Under the pieces are notes generated by a model that had not been told where the DNA came from, did no database searches, and worked only from the letters and a program-made list of their open reading frames with translations. Made by a program: the position numbers and the translations under genes. A stretch of DNA of 64,000 nucleotides. Source: Roridomyces roridus. Its lineage: Eukaryota > Basidiomycota > Agaricomycetes > Agaricales > Mycenaceae. The stretch is from NCBI GenBank assembly GCA_029378245.1, contig JARKIF010000001.1, positions 2,976,001 through 3,040,000 on the forward strand. Reading direction: 5' to 3'. Positions 1 through 11,294 of the stretch are shown here, piece after piece. Position 1 is the stretch's first letter, and each line of letters opens with the position of its first letter.

Positions 1-2653
1 AGGAGGAGTTGTTCCGCTAGTTATCGGGAGGGTTGGCAGCAGAACGCCGTGTATGGCAAGAGACCGAGGACTGCCGGGAATCTCCAGGGAATTGAATAGA
101 ATCGTCCATGGATCATATGGACTGCCAAGATGCCGCGGACACCGAGCCCGTCGTCCGTCGGGCGTGCCATGTGCGTACTGAGGGCGCCGCGCGGGGATCG
201 ACATGGAGTAGACCCAAAGGAGCTGCCGCTGGCAACTTGCGAAGGTAATCTTGCTGGCATTGATTGAAGAGTCTTGATATCGATGGGATTGAATGGCTGG
301 CTGGCTGGTATATTCGTGCCACCTCGTCGACAGTCGTTGGTGGCACCGACTCGTGATGGTCCAGCGGCTTCAGAGAGCCAGCATTCATTGTGGGTCGCGG
401 TGGCACGGGCTGCGATCGACGACGTAGCGCGGAGTTAGGATACACGTCCATCCCGACGGCGATAAGATGTCGGGGCAATTGAGATCGGGTCGCACTTGGA
501 AAGCGGCAGATAGGGGGTGCCAACTCGATTCGAGTCGTCATGGCCGTAGAACACGGGAAGAGCTTAGTGAAATGCGTCGTCCTGTGCCACCGCATCGAAT
601 GCTGGCGCAGATGTAGGATCAAGAGGTCCCAGCAACTCGCAGCAAGTTGCAACTCCCGTGCCCAGAATCTGACGCATCGCTTCACCACTGAGAAGGAATC
701 GAGTGGGCGGGAATCTACCAGTCAACGATGGATGAATAGATTGCGTCAACTGTATGGATTGAACTTACGGGAAAACGGTATTAATGAGAGCGGCACTCGC
801 CACCACGAGCGCAAAGGTCGTCAATACGATGGATAGGAGGGGTGAATGACGAGTAAGTTTCCAACTTGGGCTCAGATGCTCGGAGTTGGGAGCATTGAAG
901 AGGCCTCGAACGGATGGGAACTCGCAGATGCGGCCAGCTGCCGGCGAACAGAAAGATGGAAGATTCTCTGCCGTGTTCTCGGAAACGGAAAAAGGGATTG
1001 CTCAGTGCTGGGCACGCAGTGCCGACCGTGTGCAGCCCGCAATAGCGCTGCCGTGCTCTAGCTGAAAGCCGACTCGGATCGGGTTCAGAAGCCCTGATGC
1101 AGGAAGACGCAAGCGTCATGGGCCTATCACCGCATACAGGTCCTCGGATGGTACACAGCCGCAAACGCGAGCAGATGCTTGATTCTTTGCATATTCCCGG
1201 ATTGGATGGGCAAGGACGGAATGGGGTGGGATGGCCGGTCGGAAGTCGACGTGATGCATTCGAAGCCGCCGAGCATCAGTGGATACTGCAAAGATGAAAC
1301 CTGGTTTTGCGGGAGAAAGCGGCGTAGAAAGGAATCGACTGGACGATATTCTTTGGAACGCCGACGCAGCCCGAAAGGTGATCATCCATTTTCGTGACTG
1401 GTGCCACCAACAGTGTAAGCCGGAATAACCGAGAATCCTTCATCGACATCTCCGAGCAAGGCACTGTAGAGTAAATCAGTGTATGAACGGATGCAACAAA
1501 ATAATCGAAAGTGTACCTAGTGAATCCACTTTGAAACCGCCTCCAAATCAAGACTACGTTCCTGGATTCATCTCGCCACCCATCCAAGTCTCAGATACAT
1601 CAATCACCGGAACGCGGGGGTCCGTGAAATGAGCAGGACAGGACCAGGGTGCACGGTGCGGTGGCACCTCAGTCCAGCGGGCATCTATCCTAGTCGACGA
1701 CTCGGATGGGCGGGTTTGATCATGACAGATGGGTGATTCGAAGATGAATCGAATGCATGGGCCCGGCGAAGGACTTGGAGACGTCATAAAGTCATAGGTC
1801 GCCAGTAGAGAGCAGCGACTCGGAGCGCCGTGTTAGAACGCGCCCGTTGTACGTAGTCTCCGCTCATCAACGACGCGTGCCACCGCTGGCAGATCGGATT
1901 GACTTTTCGACGGGTGGAATGGCAATACTGGATGCAATTCTAGCGGGGATGGACGGCGAGCCGCCCGTAAAAATAGGCGGCGGCAGAAGGGACAGAGTGT
2001 ATGATTCCTCGTATCGGAGCTGGGCGTGAAGCTTGATCGATGATCCGCGACGAGCCTGGACAGAGTAATTGAAAACTCTATCTCGACAGCGACGTTGACA
2101 TCTGGCACGACTCCGAGAATGGTGACGTCGCGCCGAGGGCTGTCCGGGTTGTTCCATGCCGCCGTCACCGCTTTTGACTCAGTGCTGCAAAGTTCAAAAG
2201 TCAGCCCTACTTTAGTCGGACTTGGAAGGCGGAAGGACAGACCTCGTTTTAGAACGATGTGCGGTCAGCTATAGCCAGCTTTGTTACCAGAATGTACCAC
2301 TGGCAGCAGGAGTAGCTGAGCTGGCCGCCCCATCGGAGTGACCACTGGCAATTGTTGTCAAAGGCGGGATGGTGGAACAGCGAGCTGAGGGGTGTCGGCT
2401 CCAGAACGAGGCATCTGCGGCTCGGAGGATGGGAAGAATTCGCGGGGTTCGGTACCTCCTCGGGGAAGATAAGTCTGGTGGCCCCTGTTGCAAGATGATG
2501 TCTCCAAGATGTCTCAGAGTGGAGACCATCCTTTGAAGAACTTGAATATAATGTCGAAACAGTGTAAGGGTGACTGAGCGGTTTGGTAAAGGCCCCAAAC
2601 GAGCAGTCGGTAGCCTTGGTGGATGAGCGCTGAAGGAAAGCGTTGATGCCGTC
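1..2653. other. Left flank, no supported gene
   Basis: No reading frame here shows a recognisable domain, a believable signal peptide or a consistent exon chain. Open frames overlap on both strands without codon structure. It lies just outside the left edge of the tandem duplication, so it may be decayed or intergenic DNA of the same accessory region. I could not align it confidently with either unit. Confidence 0.5.
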
Positions 2654-2835
2654 ATTGATGCGCCAACTTTCTCTGATTTGTACCCCGCTCCTCGTCCGAA
2701 TCGCAATCCAAGGAGTGTTTTCACATGACAGTATACAAAACAAGTCTTTCAGTACGCTTCAAAGTCCTCAGGAAGCTTCACATGCTTGTCGAGCATCCGG
2801 ACTACGTATTGCGGCCGACGGCGGCTCGGATCGGC

Positions 2836-4029
2836 CTAGCCCTTGAATCCCTCCTTGGTATAGTCAAAAAACCAATAGTAGCCCTTCTTCCCGTTCCATT
2901 TCGTGAACGGTATCCGGGAGAACCCATGATACGCGCACAGTATATTCCGAATCGTATTCTAAAGGAGATGAGTGAGACTGTAACATGGTCAAGGCTAGAG
3001 CCCACCCACCTTCCACCTGGCCATATTCCATCGTTCACACCATCCTCTATACAGATGGAGAAGAACCCGTGAATGTCGCCGATTTGCAGCATCGTGTACT
3101 CGTACAGCAATGCGAGGATCATGGGAATCATCGGGTTGCCAGAAGAATCCTCCTCTAGGGCCCACAGATTCGGTGGCACATTGGCGAGTTTAGTGCGAAG
3201 GTATTGCTCCGTGCTAGCACGACCTGGATGGTTGGAAGGCCATTCCCTTGCGGGTAGGAGATATGCAAGACTCGGTGGCGGGGTCGGCGTGGAGCGCGAT
3301 GAATCCCGGAGATTATCGAGGCCTCCACCCACCGAGAGGAGACCGAAAGTTTGTGGGGAGGGCGAGGACGAGGACGTTAACGATAGCGAAGGGTGGGAAT
3401 TGTCGTTGCCGTCGCTGGGTACACCACAATTGGGATGTACAGCTGGTTGCCAATTATCATGAAAAGAGGTGGCATCGGGGTACGGGGGCGACAGTTCAAG
3501 TGAGTCGACTCGGGGGTCAGACCCAATGGACTCGGGTTCGAGAACTGAGAAAAGGCCGGACCGGGCGACGACGTTATAGTGCTGGGGCTAAGACCACCGG
3601 CGCTAGGAAATGGGTCCGAGTGATGACTTGAACACGCAATACAATTGTCGGGCAAGAAAGTGGCATTGGCCGGCGATGACGTGAAAAGGGCGGAATCTGG
3701 TGCCACAGATTCTGAGGACGGAAACGGGGTACCAATCGAGCTTGACATCGCCATGGTCAAGATAGGGCTAGCGGCATTGAAACTGTACAACCCGTCCATG
3801 TGCTGGCTCGAGGACATGGACCAACTGTCCAATTTCGGAGGGAGTTCGACACCCAAGGGCAGAGATGAGGTGGCAACGTGGAGAAACAAGCTTAGGGGGG
3901 GCGCATTAGTTCTCGCGTCGAGGCCACGTCGAGAACAGTCGAGCCAGATGTCATCTCGGGTTCCGCAACATTAAGGTCCAGGCCCAGGTGAGCACAATAG
4001 CGGACGAAACCGTTCTCGAAAGTCTCCAT
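2836..4029 (-). pseudogene. FOX-like gene 1A, frameshifted
   Basis: This is the unit A counterpart of gene 1B. It starts METFENG at 4029 (1B: MQTFDNG) and keeps the Ser/Pro-rich N-terminal region, but in more than one frame. The first intron of 1B is shortened here and its CTGCAG acceptor is lost. A one-base deletion near 3075 puts the segment before the recognition helix out of frame with the RWK exon end. After the usual intron the last exon still reads NTIRNILCAYHGF...GYYWFFDY and stops at 2836. It keeps the Asn after W-K that most FOX domains use for DNA contact. I infer a decayed gene; a sequencing error cannot be excluded without reads. Confidence 0.65.
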
Positions 4030-5873
4030 CCTAGAGGAGAGAATCAGAATTGGCGAACGAGTCGAGTGCCTCACGAACCTTTTAAATGTTCTTTGCAAGA
4101 CCACACGTGGCCGCCCTCGGTGCACGCCGAGCTCGAAACGACCCTCGATTTTGAATCACGCCCGAGAGCAGCGCCAACGACAAGGCGACTCCATAGGGAG
4201 ACGACAGATGCATCTGCGCAATTTGGCGAAGCAACCGGCGGGCTCCAAAGAACGTCCAGAATTGACAAGAAATAAGGTTTCGTCCCTATCTCTAACGATC
4301 TGCGCCCACAGCGTAAAATAACTGCAAACAGGCAGGCGAAAGAAGTTCCGAAATTTGGGGTAATCAGCCTGCCCCGGGGAGACCACAGGCGAATGCGGGG
4401 TCATCTGACACAAGGTCGAAAACCTGAGCCGGGGCGTGCATCTGGGGGTGCATCTGGGTTGCCGGAATCTCCGTGTCCGACGTCCGCTTAACCGAAGGCG
4501 CAGGGAATGAGGGTGCACCGAACAGTGGCAGGAAGGAGGAATGAGGCCATATCGGCAACTTCGAGATAGCGACGGCGCGTGAGGGCTCCCGGAAAGAGGA
4601 GCGGCCCTGAGGATAAGGACAATCCTCGAAATTTCCTCGATTCAAGCGGTGGTAGGGCAGAGTCGATTGGTGCACCCAAGGTAACCACAGCGAGCCATGC
4701 TATCGCATTGTATTTTGGGAGCGTCGAATGAAAACGCGGGATCGGGATGCGGGAGCGCAGCGCAATGAACAGTACTAGTGGGGTGTGGGGATTCCTCTCC
4801 AGATGATGGTGCCACTGGAGCCAGGTGACACATCAAGGTCGATAGCCTTGATTTGGTGTCGAAGACCCGCCTCAAAACTATGGTCACAGGTGAAAGATCC
4901 TATTGTGTAAATGGCAAGTTGAGCTCTCTGGAGTGCTTATGAGCAAGGGAAACCCCACCTTGAGCTTCTACCGCTTCCTCACTAGTAATACGCCCCGGTA
5001 ACGTGCGGAGAAATGAGAGTGGGTGGCCAGTTCCGCAGCTTGAATGCCGCCTCCTGGGCAATTAAAAGGGTCACCCGTGTGCTCCAAGTCCTGTGGGTTG
5101 ACTTGAATTCACCTTTGAGGACACTTTGCACCACGACGAGACTCAAGGTGGTTTTTCCATGTGGTTTGCGGTTTAACCCCTCACATTTCTGATATCTGTA
5201 GCCAAGGTAAGCAACTGGGTTGTTGAAAGAAGCAGACAGACTCACAGAGAGCTCAGAGGAATCCCGGAAAGATGAATCTAATTGTGGGCGGCTGGGGCAG
5301 ACGCCAACAGCGGGCTCTGCATATTCGCCCGTGTCCCAGATAGCAATTGATGGTTTTGAGGCAGTGACCAGAGCTCCCCAATTAGTTGGTGTGACGGACA
5401 GAAACGAGGTGAGCGTCGGTGACGAGTGTCAGAGCGCGGTTATCACCGCCGTGGCTATACTTGATGCGCCGAACCGAACTGATGATCAAGTTTCAACGTT
5501 CAACAGTAACGTTGTTGGAATAGAACGGTGGTAAAATTCTAGCCGTTCGCCAGGTCGCCGCCGTACAAATCTTGAGATTGACACTCAACTCGGTGGCAGT
5601 TGGGGACTCGGAGTCCGTGTGGTATGCATGACTCGGGAGAAGGGATTTTTTTATTGGATACCTGCGTGGGTCCGCTGATTGCAAAAATATTTCAACCACG
5701 GATTTTCCTTGCTCAGATGCTCATCAATTGGAACATTGTTCTCGAAAGAGACTACGTTTACTATACAACCCGGAAAAACCGGGTACTACGGTTACACGGG
5801 GACAATAGTACCTGGAGAGTTGCTGTTATACCAGATCTAGACCAGATACGACTCGTTCTAAAGTTTGATTTGG
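4030..5873. other. Intergenic DNA of unit A, no supported gene
   Basis: This stretch is shared with about 14628-16357 of unit B. Frames differ between the two copies through indels, and no domain is visible. It holds the upstream region of gene 1A and the downstream region of gene 2A. Confidence 0.5.
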
Positions 5874-6765
5874 TCAGTAGGACGTCAAGTGAGCACAGCA
5901 GACAGACTTTATTTGCGGGTATGCGCCGACCTGCGACTGTCGGGCCTCATTCCTTCGCCTCGAGAGGGTCAAAGGCCCAGTGGTTTCCTCTCCCGGGGGT
6001 ACCAAGTGACCGCTTGTATTAGAAAAAAAGCGTAGTAGCGGGAGAGGAGATGTCGGACACTTGTCTGCCAGCACCATTAAGGATATGATCAAATGAGGAT
6101 ACACAAGAACAGCCTGAACAGGGCTCGCTCACCTTCCACTTGTGGCCGGCCCTTGGTTGACAATATGCCTTGAATCGATTGTAGAGAGCGGTGTAGATGC
6201 CCGAAAGCGGGAGCGTCTTCTGCGTACTGGAGTAGATAGCAACTGTGACCACGAGAGCAAGTGGCACGGCTGGCCTCCCGTTCATTTCAGGCACGGCCTC
6301 GAGGTCCACAGTGGCGCCTGGAGGTAAGTTGGGAAGATCATCGAGTCCCCAATTGTATTGCTAGCTACTAGTCAGTACAATATCGGTGCAACTTGGATGC
6401 CACTCACATGAGGGGAGGGAGACCTCGAAGCCGCGCCGCACACGTTGACCATGGGAGTGCCTGCCCGCGTATCCAAATTGTCGTATTCACGCGACAGGGT
6501 GTCGTGACCAGCAGCCACGCGCCGCATCAATCGCGTCTGCGTGGTGGCTGGACAACAATATAGGTCGATTTTCGAAAATTAAGTGGGAATGGGAGTTGTC
6601 GACGTGCAGGAGCATGGAAGGCAGTGGCGGAAGCGAGGAAAGGTTGCAGTCGGGCGTTTTAGGGCCTGGGGTCGAAAGCTCGGACACAAACGACTCGGAG
6701 TTGGGCGTCGCAAGACCTGGACAGTGCGCCCATCCCTTCAAGTTTGCGTCGTCGTAAGTACCCAT
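5874..6765 (-). pseudogene. FOX-like gene 2A, degraded
   Basis: Counterpart of 2B. The start MGTYDDANLKGWAH at 6765 keeps the family N-terminal motif, with a six-residue deletion relative to 2B. The frame closes at 6487, while the homologous continuation (GHDTLSREYDN) lies in another frame. The exon with GRPAVPL and a final WK at the donor is present. After the intron, TSVRHLLSRYYAFF reads in phase, then a one-base difference from 2B throws the wing out of frame. At least two lesions separate it from 2B, so a pseudogene is the best reading. Confidence 0.65.
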
Positions 6766-9700
6766 CGCACAGCGAGGGAGGAGAGGGGAAGGCGAAGTGG
6801 GATCAAAAGACAGACGTCTCGCTACTGTTGACTTCCACGACCACACGTGGCCCGCCGGAGTTTGGAGTAACCCTTGAATCAAAACCAAGGGCCCTTCATC
6901 CTCGCCTATCGCTACTTGTAGGAAGAGCGCTGGGTCGCAATCCATCCAGACCTCGGTGGCCAAGGATAGTCGACTCGGGACTTGCGAGTGTGCAAGTGTC
7001 ACCGGGAGGGTGAATGAAGAAGGAGGGAGGAATGCGAAGGGGCAGGAGCGATGCATAGACAGTGCCGTTTTGACACAGACTGTTTGGGGAGAGATGAGAG
7101 GCTCCATTACTGCATGCGCTGGAGCTCTGAATGCCACAGAAAGCAGTCGGGCGGAGGGAATGATGTCTAGCTTCCGTTTCAAGGGAAATGCGGTGCGAGT
7201 GCGAAAACCAATGACGGCCCTGCGCGACTGCCCGCATGCGTTGCGAGTTCGTACATGCAGCGAGACCGCAAGTAGAAAAGGCCTGCTCAAGAGGAGGGAG
7301 GATATAGATCGACTCTTTCAGCAGTGGCATTCAAACCCATCAAGGACCTGGTTCGTTTTTTTAAATCCAAAAAGTAGTATGAGGTAATGCGCAACATACC
7401 AAGAAGAAACAAAACATTGGAGTGGACGAGGGACATGCTATATGTCGTCGATTTGCGTGCATGAAGAAAGAGGGAGCGCCGCCAGTGTGGGACTGCATTT
7501 TGGAGAGGAGTGCAGTCGGCAGATGGATCGGAGCACGATGCATGGGTAGAGAAGAAGTGAAACCGTGCGCGAGGCTGCCACCGGTGATGCGAGAAAGGGT
7601 GAACCGTCAAGCAAACGGAAACCTCATCGGCGGGTCTTGTAATGTAGCTTCGACAAGGGAGCGTCATTCAAGACCAAGCTGCAGCCGTGGGGGGAACGCG
7701 GGTAACGAATACGGAGGATGGCACTAGGGTGGCATCGCAGGCAAGATGCCATGCTAGACAGGTAGCAAAGGGGAGCGTCGTCGCGTCGTGGCACCCGTCA
7801 TCGGAGACGGAACCAGTGGGGATGTGGATGCAGGTACAGTATTGAATAGGAGGCAGCAACCTCGTCATGGCAAGGCTTTGGTGCGAGCCAAAAAGTAGCC
7901 GGCTATTCCGGAAACACTGCGAATGGTTCCGAAGCGATGCAGCGATGAATTTCATGCAGTGACGCCATATAACGCGTGCCACACCCCATCTCTTCCAACT
8001 CTTTCAGTAGTCGTAGCAGGCATGCCAATCCCGATTCTGATTCGCACTTGAGCTCAAAGCGTATAGAGTACCCCGAGACAACGTACCAAAACTCGGACTG
8101 TAATGCCACCGTTGGCAGAGATGTTTTAAATTGGGCCACGAAGGCGGGCACCAACCCGTTGACGAAGGTTGTGCTAAGAAAGGGATGTCGCGATGGACGA
8201 CCGGCAGTCCGGATGATGCCAAGGCAGACTCGATTTTGAAGAAAAAATGTAGCCAACAAGCGGTGGGAGATATCGTGAAGCACGATGTATGGGTGGCAAC
8301 GAGGGGACAGAAATTGCATGAGAATTGTGGGGCATTCGCCCCATACTGGAATTGCCTCGAGAGATCCCGGAAGGATGGAACTTCAAGTTTAGTGGCACAT
8401 GATTGCCGAGTGGTTCTTGAGCCACCGTACAGGGAAGATCCGAAAGACAACTGGGACACAGTATAAGCTCCAAGCGCAGAAGTGTGTGGCGCAAACTCGC
8501 ACCTTCCCAATGTATGGCATAACGCATCCGTTCCTGAGAAGAGGGACAAGGTAGTCCATGGGCTTCTTGAAGAAGCAGCAAGGTGCCTTACCGGAGCGGC
8601 GGAGCCTGAGTTGGTTCCAATGGTATAGTGCAGTCGAGTGGAGTAGAGCGTCTGGAGAGATGCCAGCGAGTTGGCAAAGTGGTGGGTGCGTGAGCTGAGC
8701 GGCCGATATGGCTGTGCAATACGGATCAAATGCGCCACTTCAAGTTGAACCCAAGCCAAGTAGGCAATTTTTTCTCTGCTTGAATCCAAAGGGTTATAGT
8801 TCGATCACTACATACCTCTCTAGCCTGCCGACATCAATTAAAAACTATCGGAGTTCAAATCAAATCCAAGTGGCGGCCTCTTAGCTGAGAGACGACTTCA
8901 ACCCAATTCTGCGCTCCAACGCAAGCTAGCAAACATAGCTATGGTGCTTCACACACGTACGACCTCATCCATGCCGCGATTGTCATGGGCCTGAACAAAA
9001 ACAAGAGAACCGAACCGGTGGCGCCAGAGCAGACATTCTCTAGAACGAAAGGAAGTAAAAAAAAGCGGCGTGGAATTCGATGATTTTAACTCCCAGTTCA
9101 AGCCGCCTCAGCCCTGGTAGGCCCGGGCCCGGAACTGGGGACGAATTCGAATTCACAGACCCACCCTTTCCTATCACGTCGTGTTCACGAAGAAGCACTG
9201 AGCGCCTAACCCAAACCAATCGGTCGAAAAGATATTCTGTCAATCTACAGCACAATAGCAGGGCAGGTGGCAGATTTAAGTCATGAGTCCTTTGTGGTGG
9301 CTGCGTCGGGTATAGCTAGCAGGGGTTGAAATGGTTTTGGAAAATGAACAGCAACTTGAAGAAGGGCAATTATATCTAAATTCCCAGGAACCCCTAGCCC
9401 CGGGACGATCGCGGCCACAATCTTCCTTCCTTCCTTCCTTCCCAAGAGGTGGCAAATCAAGTGATCCGCGACACAAGGTTGATATCTCCGGTTGGCCTTG
9501 ATGGCACAGTGGAATCGACAAAATGCAAACAAAATGTATCGAGTGGTGTCAAATATCAGTCTTAAGTGTTGAGCAAGAAGTTAAAAACCCTATTCTACCC
9601 AATTGCAAGCAGAGAATGGACATACGAGTAGACGACAGCGGTCGGGCTTAGCGGACTTCACGGAGCTACACCCAAATGAGGAAGGGGGGGGTGCGTGAGA

Positions 9701-9996
9701 CAGTGTCAGAGATCAGTTGATCTGCTACCTCTTGTTCCTTCCTCAGGTTTTCTTCGGGGAAAGATCTCTAACAATTTCGGACTTTTGTTCTTGTTCCCAA
9801 GAATTCGAAGGACGCAATTTTGATCAATTCCCATTCCTACACTGCCTGACAATTGTCCTGTCTTGGTAGGTAGTGTTGATATCGACGTGTGTATGAACGA
9901 ACGAAAAAAAAAAGAAGATAAGTAAAACAAGGGGAGCGCCTGGACACGGAAAAAATGAGGGTTGTGAATATAACCATAGGAAGTGAGGCACAAACC
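6766..9996. other. Unit A spacer between FOX-like genes 2A and 3A
   Basis: About 3.2 kb conserved with 17278-21001 of unit B. Minus-strand frames around 7903-8789 show short conserved strings in both units (for example APH..SALGAYT.SQ and VLHD.SHRLL). The best frame changes within each copy, so no gene can be modelled. A (CTTC)n stretch lies near 9421-9440. Function unknown. Confidence 0.45.
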
Positions 9997-11294
9997 TTAG
10001 GCGCGCGCCTTGCACGGGCTGTAACGATGTTGAGCAGGTGCCGAGGTCGATGAGGAAGAGGCCGTGGACTTGCTTCGACCCCTTGACGAAGAGACATCCT
10101 CCTGAGTCGACTTCGCCTTGCCCTTCTTGCTGCGCCAGCCAGGAGCCTTGGACGCGACCGCCCTGGCCTCGGCGGCTCTCTTGGCTTCAATCGTCTTCGC
10201 CTCCGCCCTCTCGCACGCAGATCTAGGCTTGCGCTTCCTCGGTCTCGATTTTCCAACCTGCGAGACGTCAAAGCTCCAGTAATGTGATTTTGAGTCGTTT
10301 GGAGACTTCTCGAGTCTCTTGACGAAAGTGCCATGAAGGGAGAGGATGTGGCGTATAGTGGACTGCATGCACAGAATTAACAGCAGAAATCCAGCATTGT
10401 ATGAAGACTCACCCGCCACCTCTCATCAGACTCACGGAATCCACTGAATCGGTCGGCCAGAGCATCACATATTTCTTGAAGCGTGAGCATCTGGCGCGGA
10501 CTGGCGTAGATGGCAACCTCTGCCGCCGTGTGAAAGGCCACAGCAGGTCTGCCGTCTGCCTTTTCGGGCACTGCGGAGAGATCGACGATCGCGCCGGGAG
10601 GAAGGCCGAGCTCCCAGCGAAGATAATCGCCCGCATCGTGCAAACGTGGAAAGGCGTCGCTTGAAAGCACTGCAGAACAAGGCAACTCTTCATCGTGATT
10701 GTCCCCCGGGAACTGGAAAAGAAATAAGTATTCAAGGTTTGTTGCTAGTACATTGACACTCGCCTGAGGCCAGAAAGGATAAGCGTCGAGATATGGGGAT
10801 GGGGACCGAGAAGATGACAGCAACAACGAAGTGGAGGGGTACGAGTATGAGGGGAGCAACCACGAGGTGGAAGGGTACGAGTATGAGTGTTCATACTCGT
10901 ACCCCTCCACCTCGTTGTTGCTGCCGCCGTGCTGATAATGAGCTTCGTGTTGGCTGGAAGATGTACTAGAACTGCTCATGGGGCTTCCACCACGGCTGTG
11001 GCGGTCGTATTCCGGCAGCCACCGATAGCGAGAGCCAAACCCCGCGCCCCCCACATCAGGGTGGTAGCTCGAATACAAAGGAACGGACCAGGAACGGTCG
11101 CCTTGCATCATCGTATCCATGAGCGGGGAAGGTGGCGTCAAGAGCGGGGACAGGCTCCAGCCAGGCGTCGTAGGAACGGGAGTTGAAAAGAGGGAAATCG
11201 TCCAGTCGGGTGTGAGAGGACCGGGACAGACAAAGTCCTGGTCCAGGTGTACCCATTGTCGGAGATGGTCGTTGTCGTTGTCGAAAGTCCCCAT
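9997..11294 (-). CDS. Divergent forkhead (FOX)-like transcription factor 3A
   Basis: Three exons (11294-10764, 10712-10413, 10362-9997) give about 398 residues. Residues 1-177 are Ser/Pro/Tyr-rich and carry QWVHLDQDFVCPGPLTPDW. Residues about 229-315 fit a forkhead winged helix: GRPAVAFHTAAEVAIYA, LTLQEICDALADRF, then across an intron WRSTIRHILSLHGTFVK and SHYWSFD. The C-terminus is basic and Ser-rich (VGKSRPRKRK), as expected for a nuclear protein. The invariant Trp, Ile-Arg-His and wing Trp are kept, but the Asn usually next to the Trp is Ser. The first intron has a GC donor (CAG|GCGAGT) where 3B has GT. Nuclear DNA binding is inferred from the fold, not shown. Profile search would settle the family. 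Confidence 0.75.
10818..10923. repeat. Inverted repeat inside the 3A first exon
   Basis: The 33-base arms 10818-10850 and 10891-10923 are reverse complements with one mismatch. A third, shorter copy of the left arm (10862-10886) pairs with the right arm across a 4-base loop. The hairpin is translated, into a Tyr/Ser/Glu-rich stretch. Gene 3B lacks it. Confidence 0.9.

Noticed and set aside
113..2743. Long open frames on both strands at the left end
   Set aside because: No domain, signal peptide or consistent splice chain. They overlap each other on both strands as expected by chance in moderately GC-rich DNA.
2802..3332. Continuous 176-codon minus frame as a complete small protein
   Set aside because: It is the middle of FOX-like gene 1A fused by indels to out-of-frame sequence. 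Unit B shows the true exon borders.
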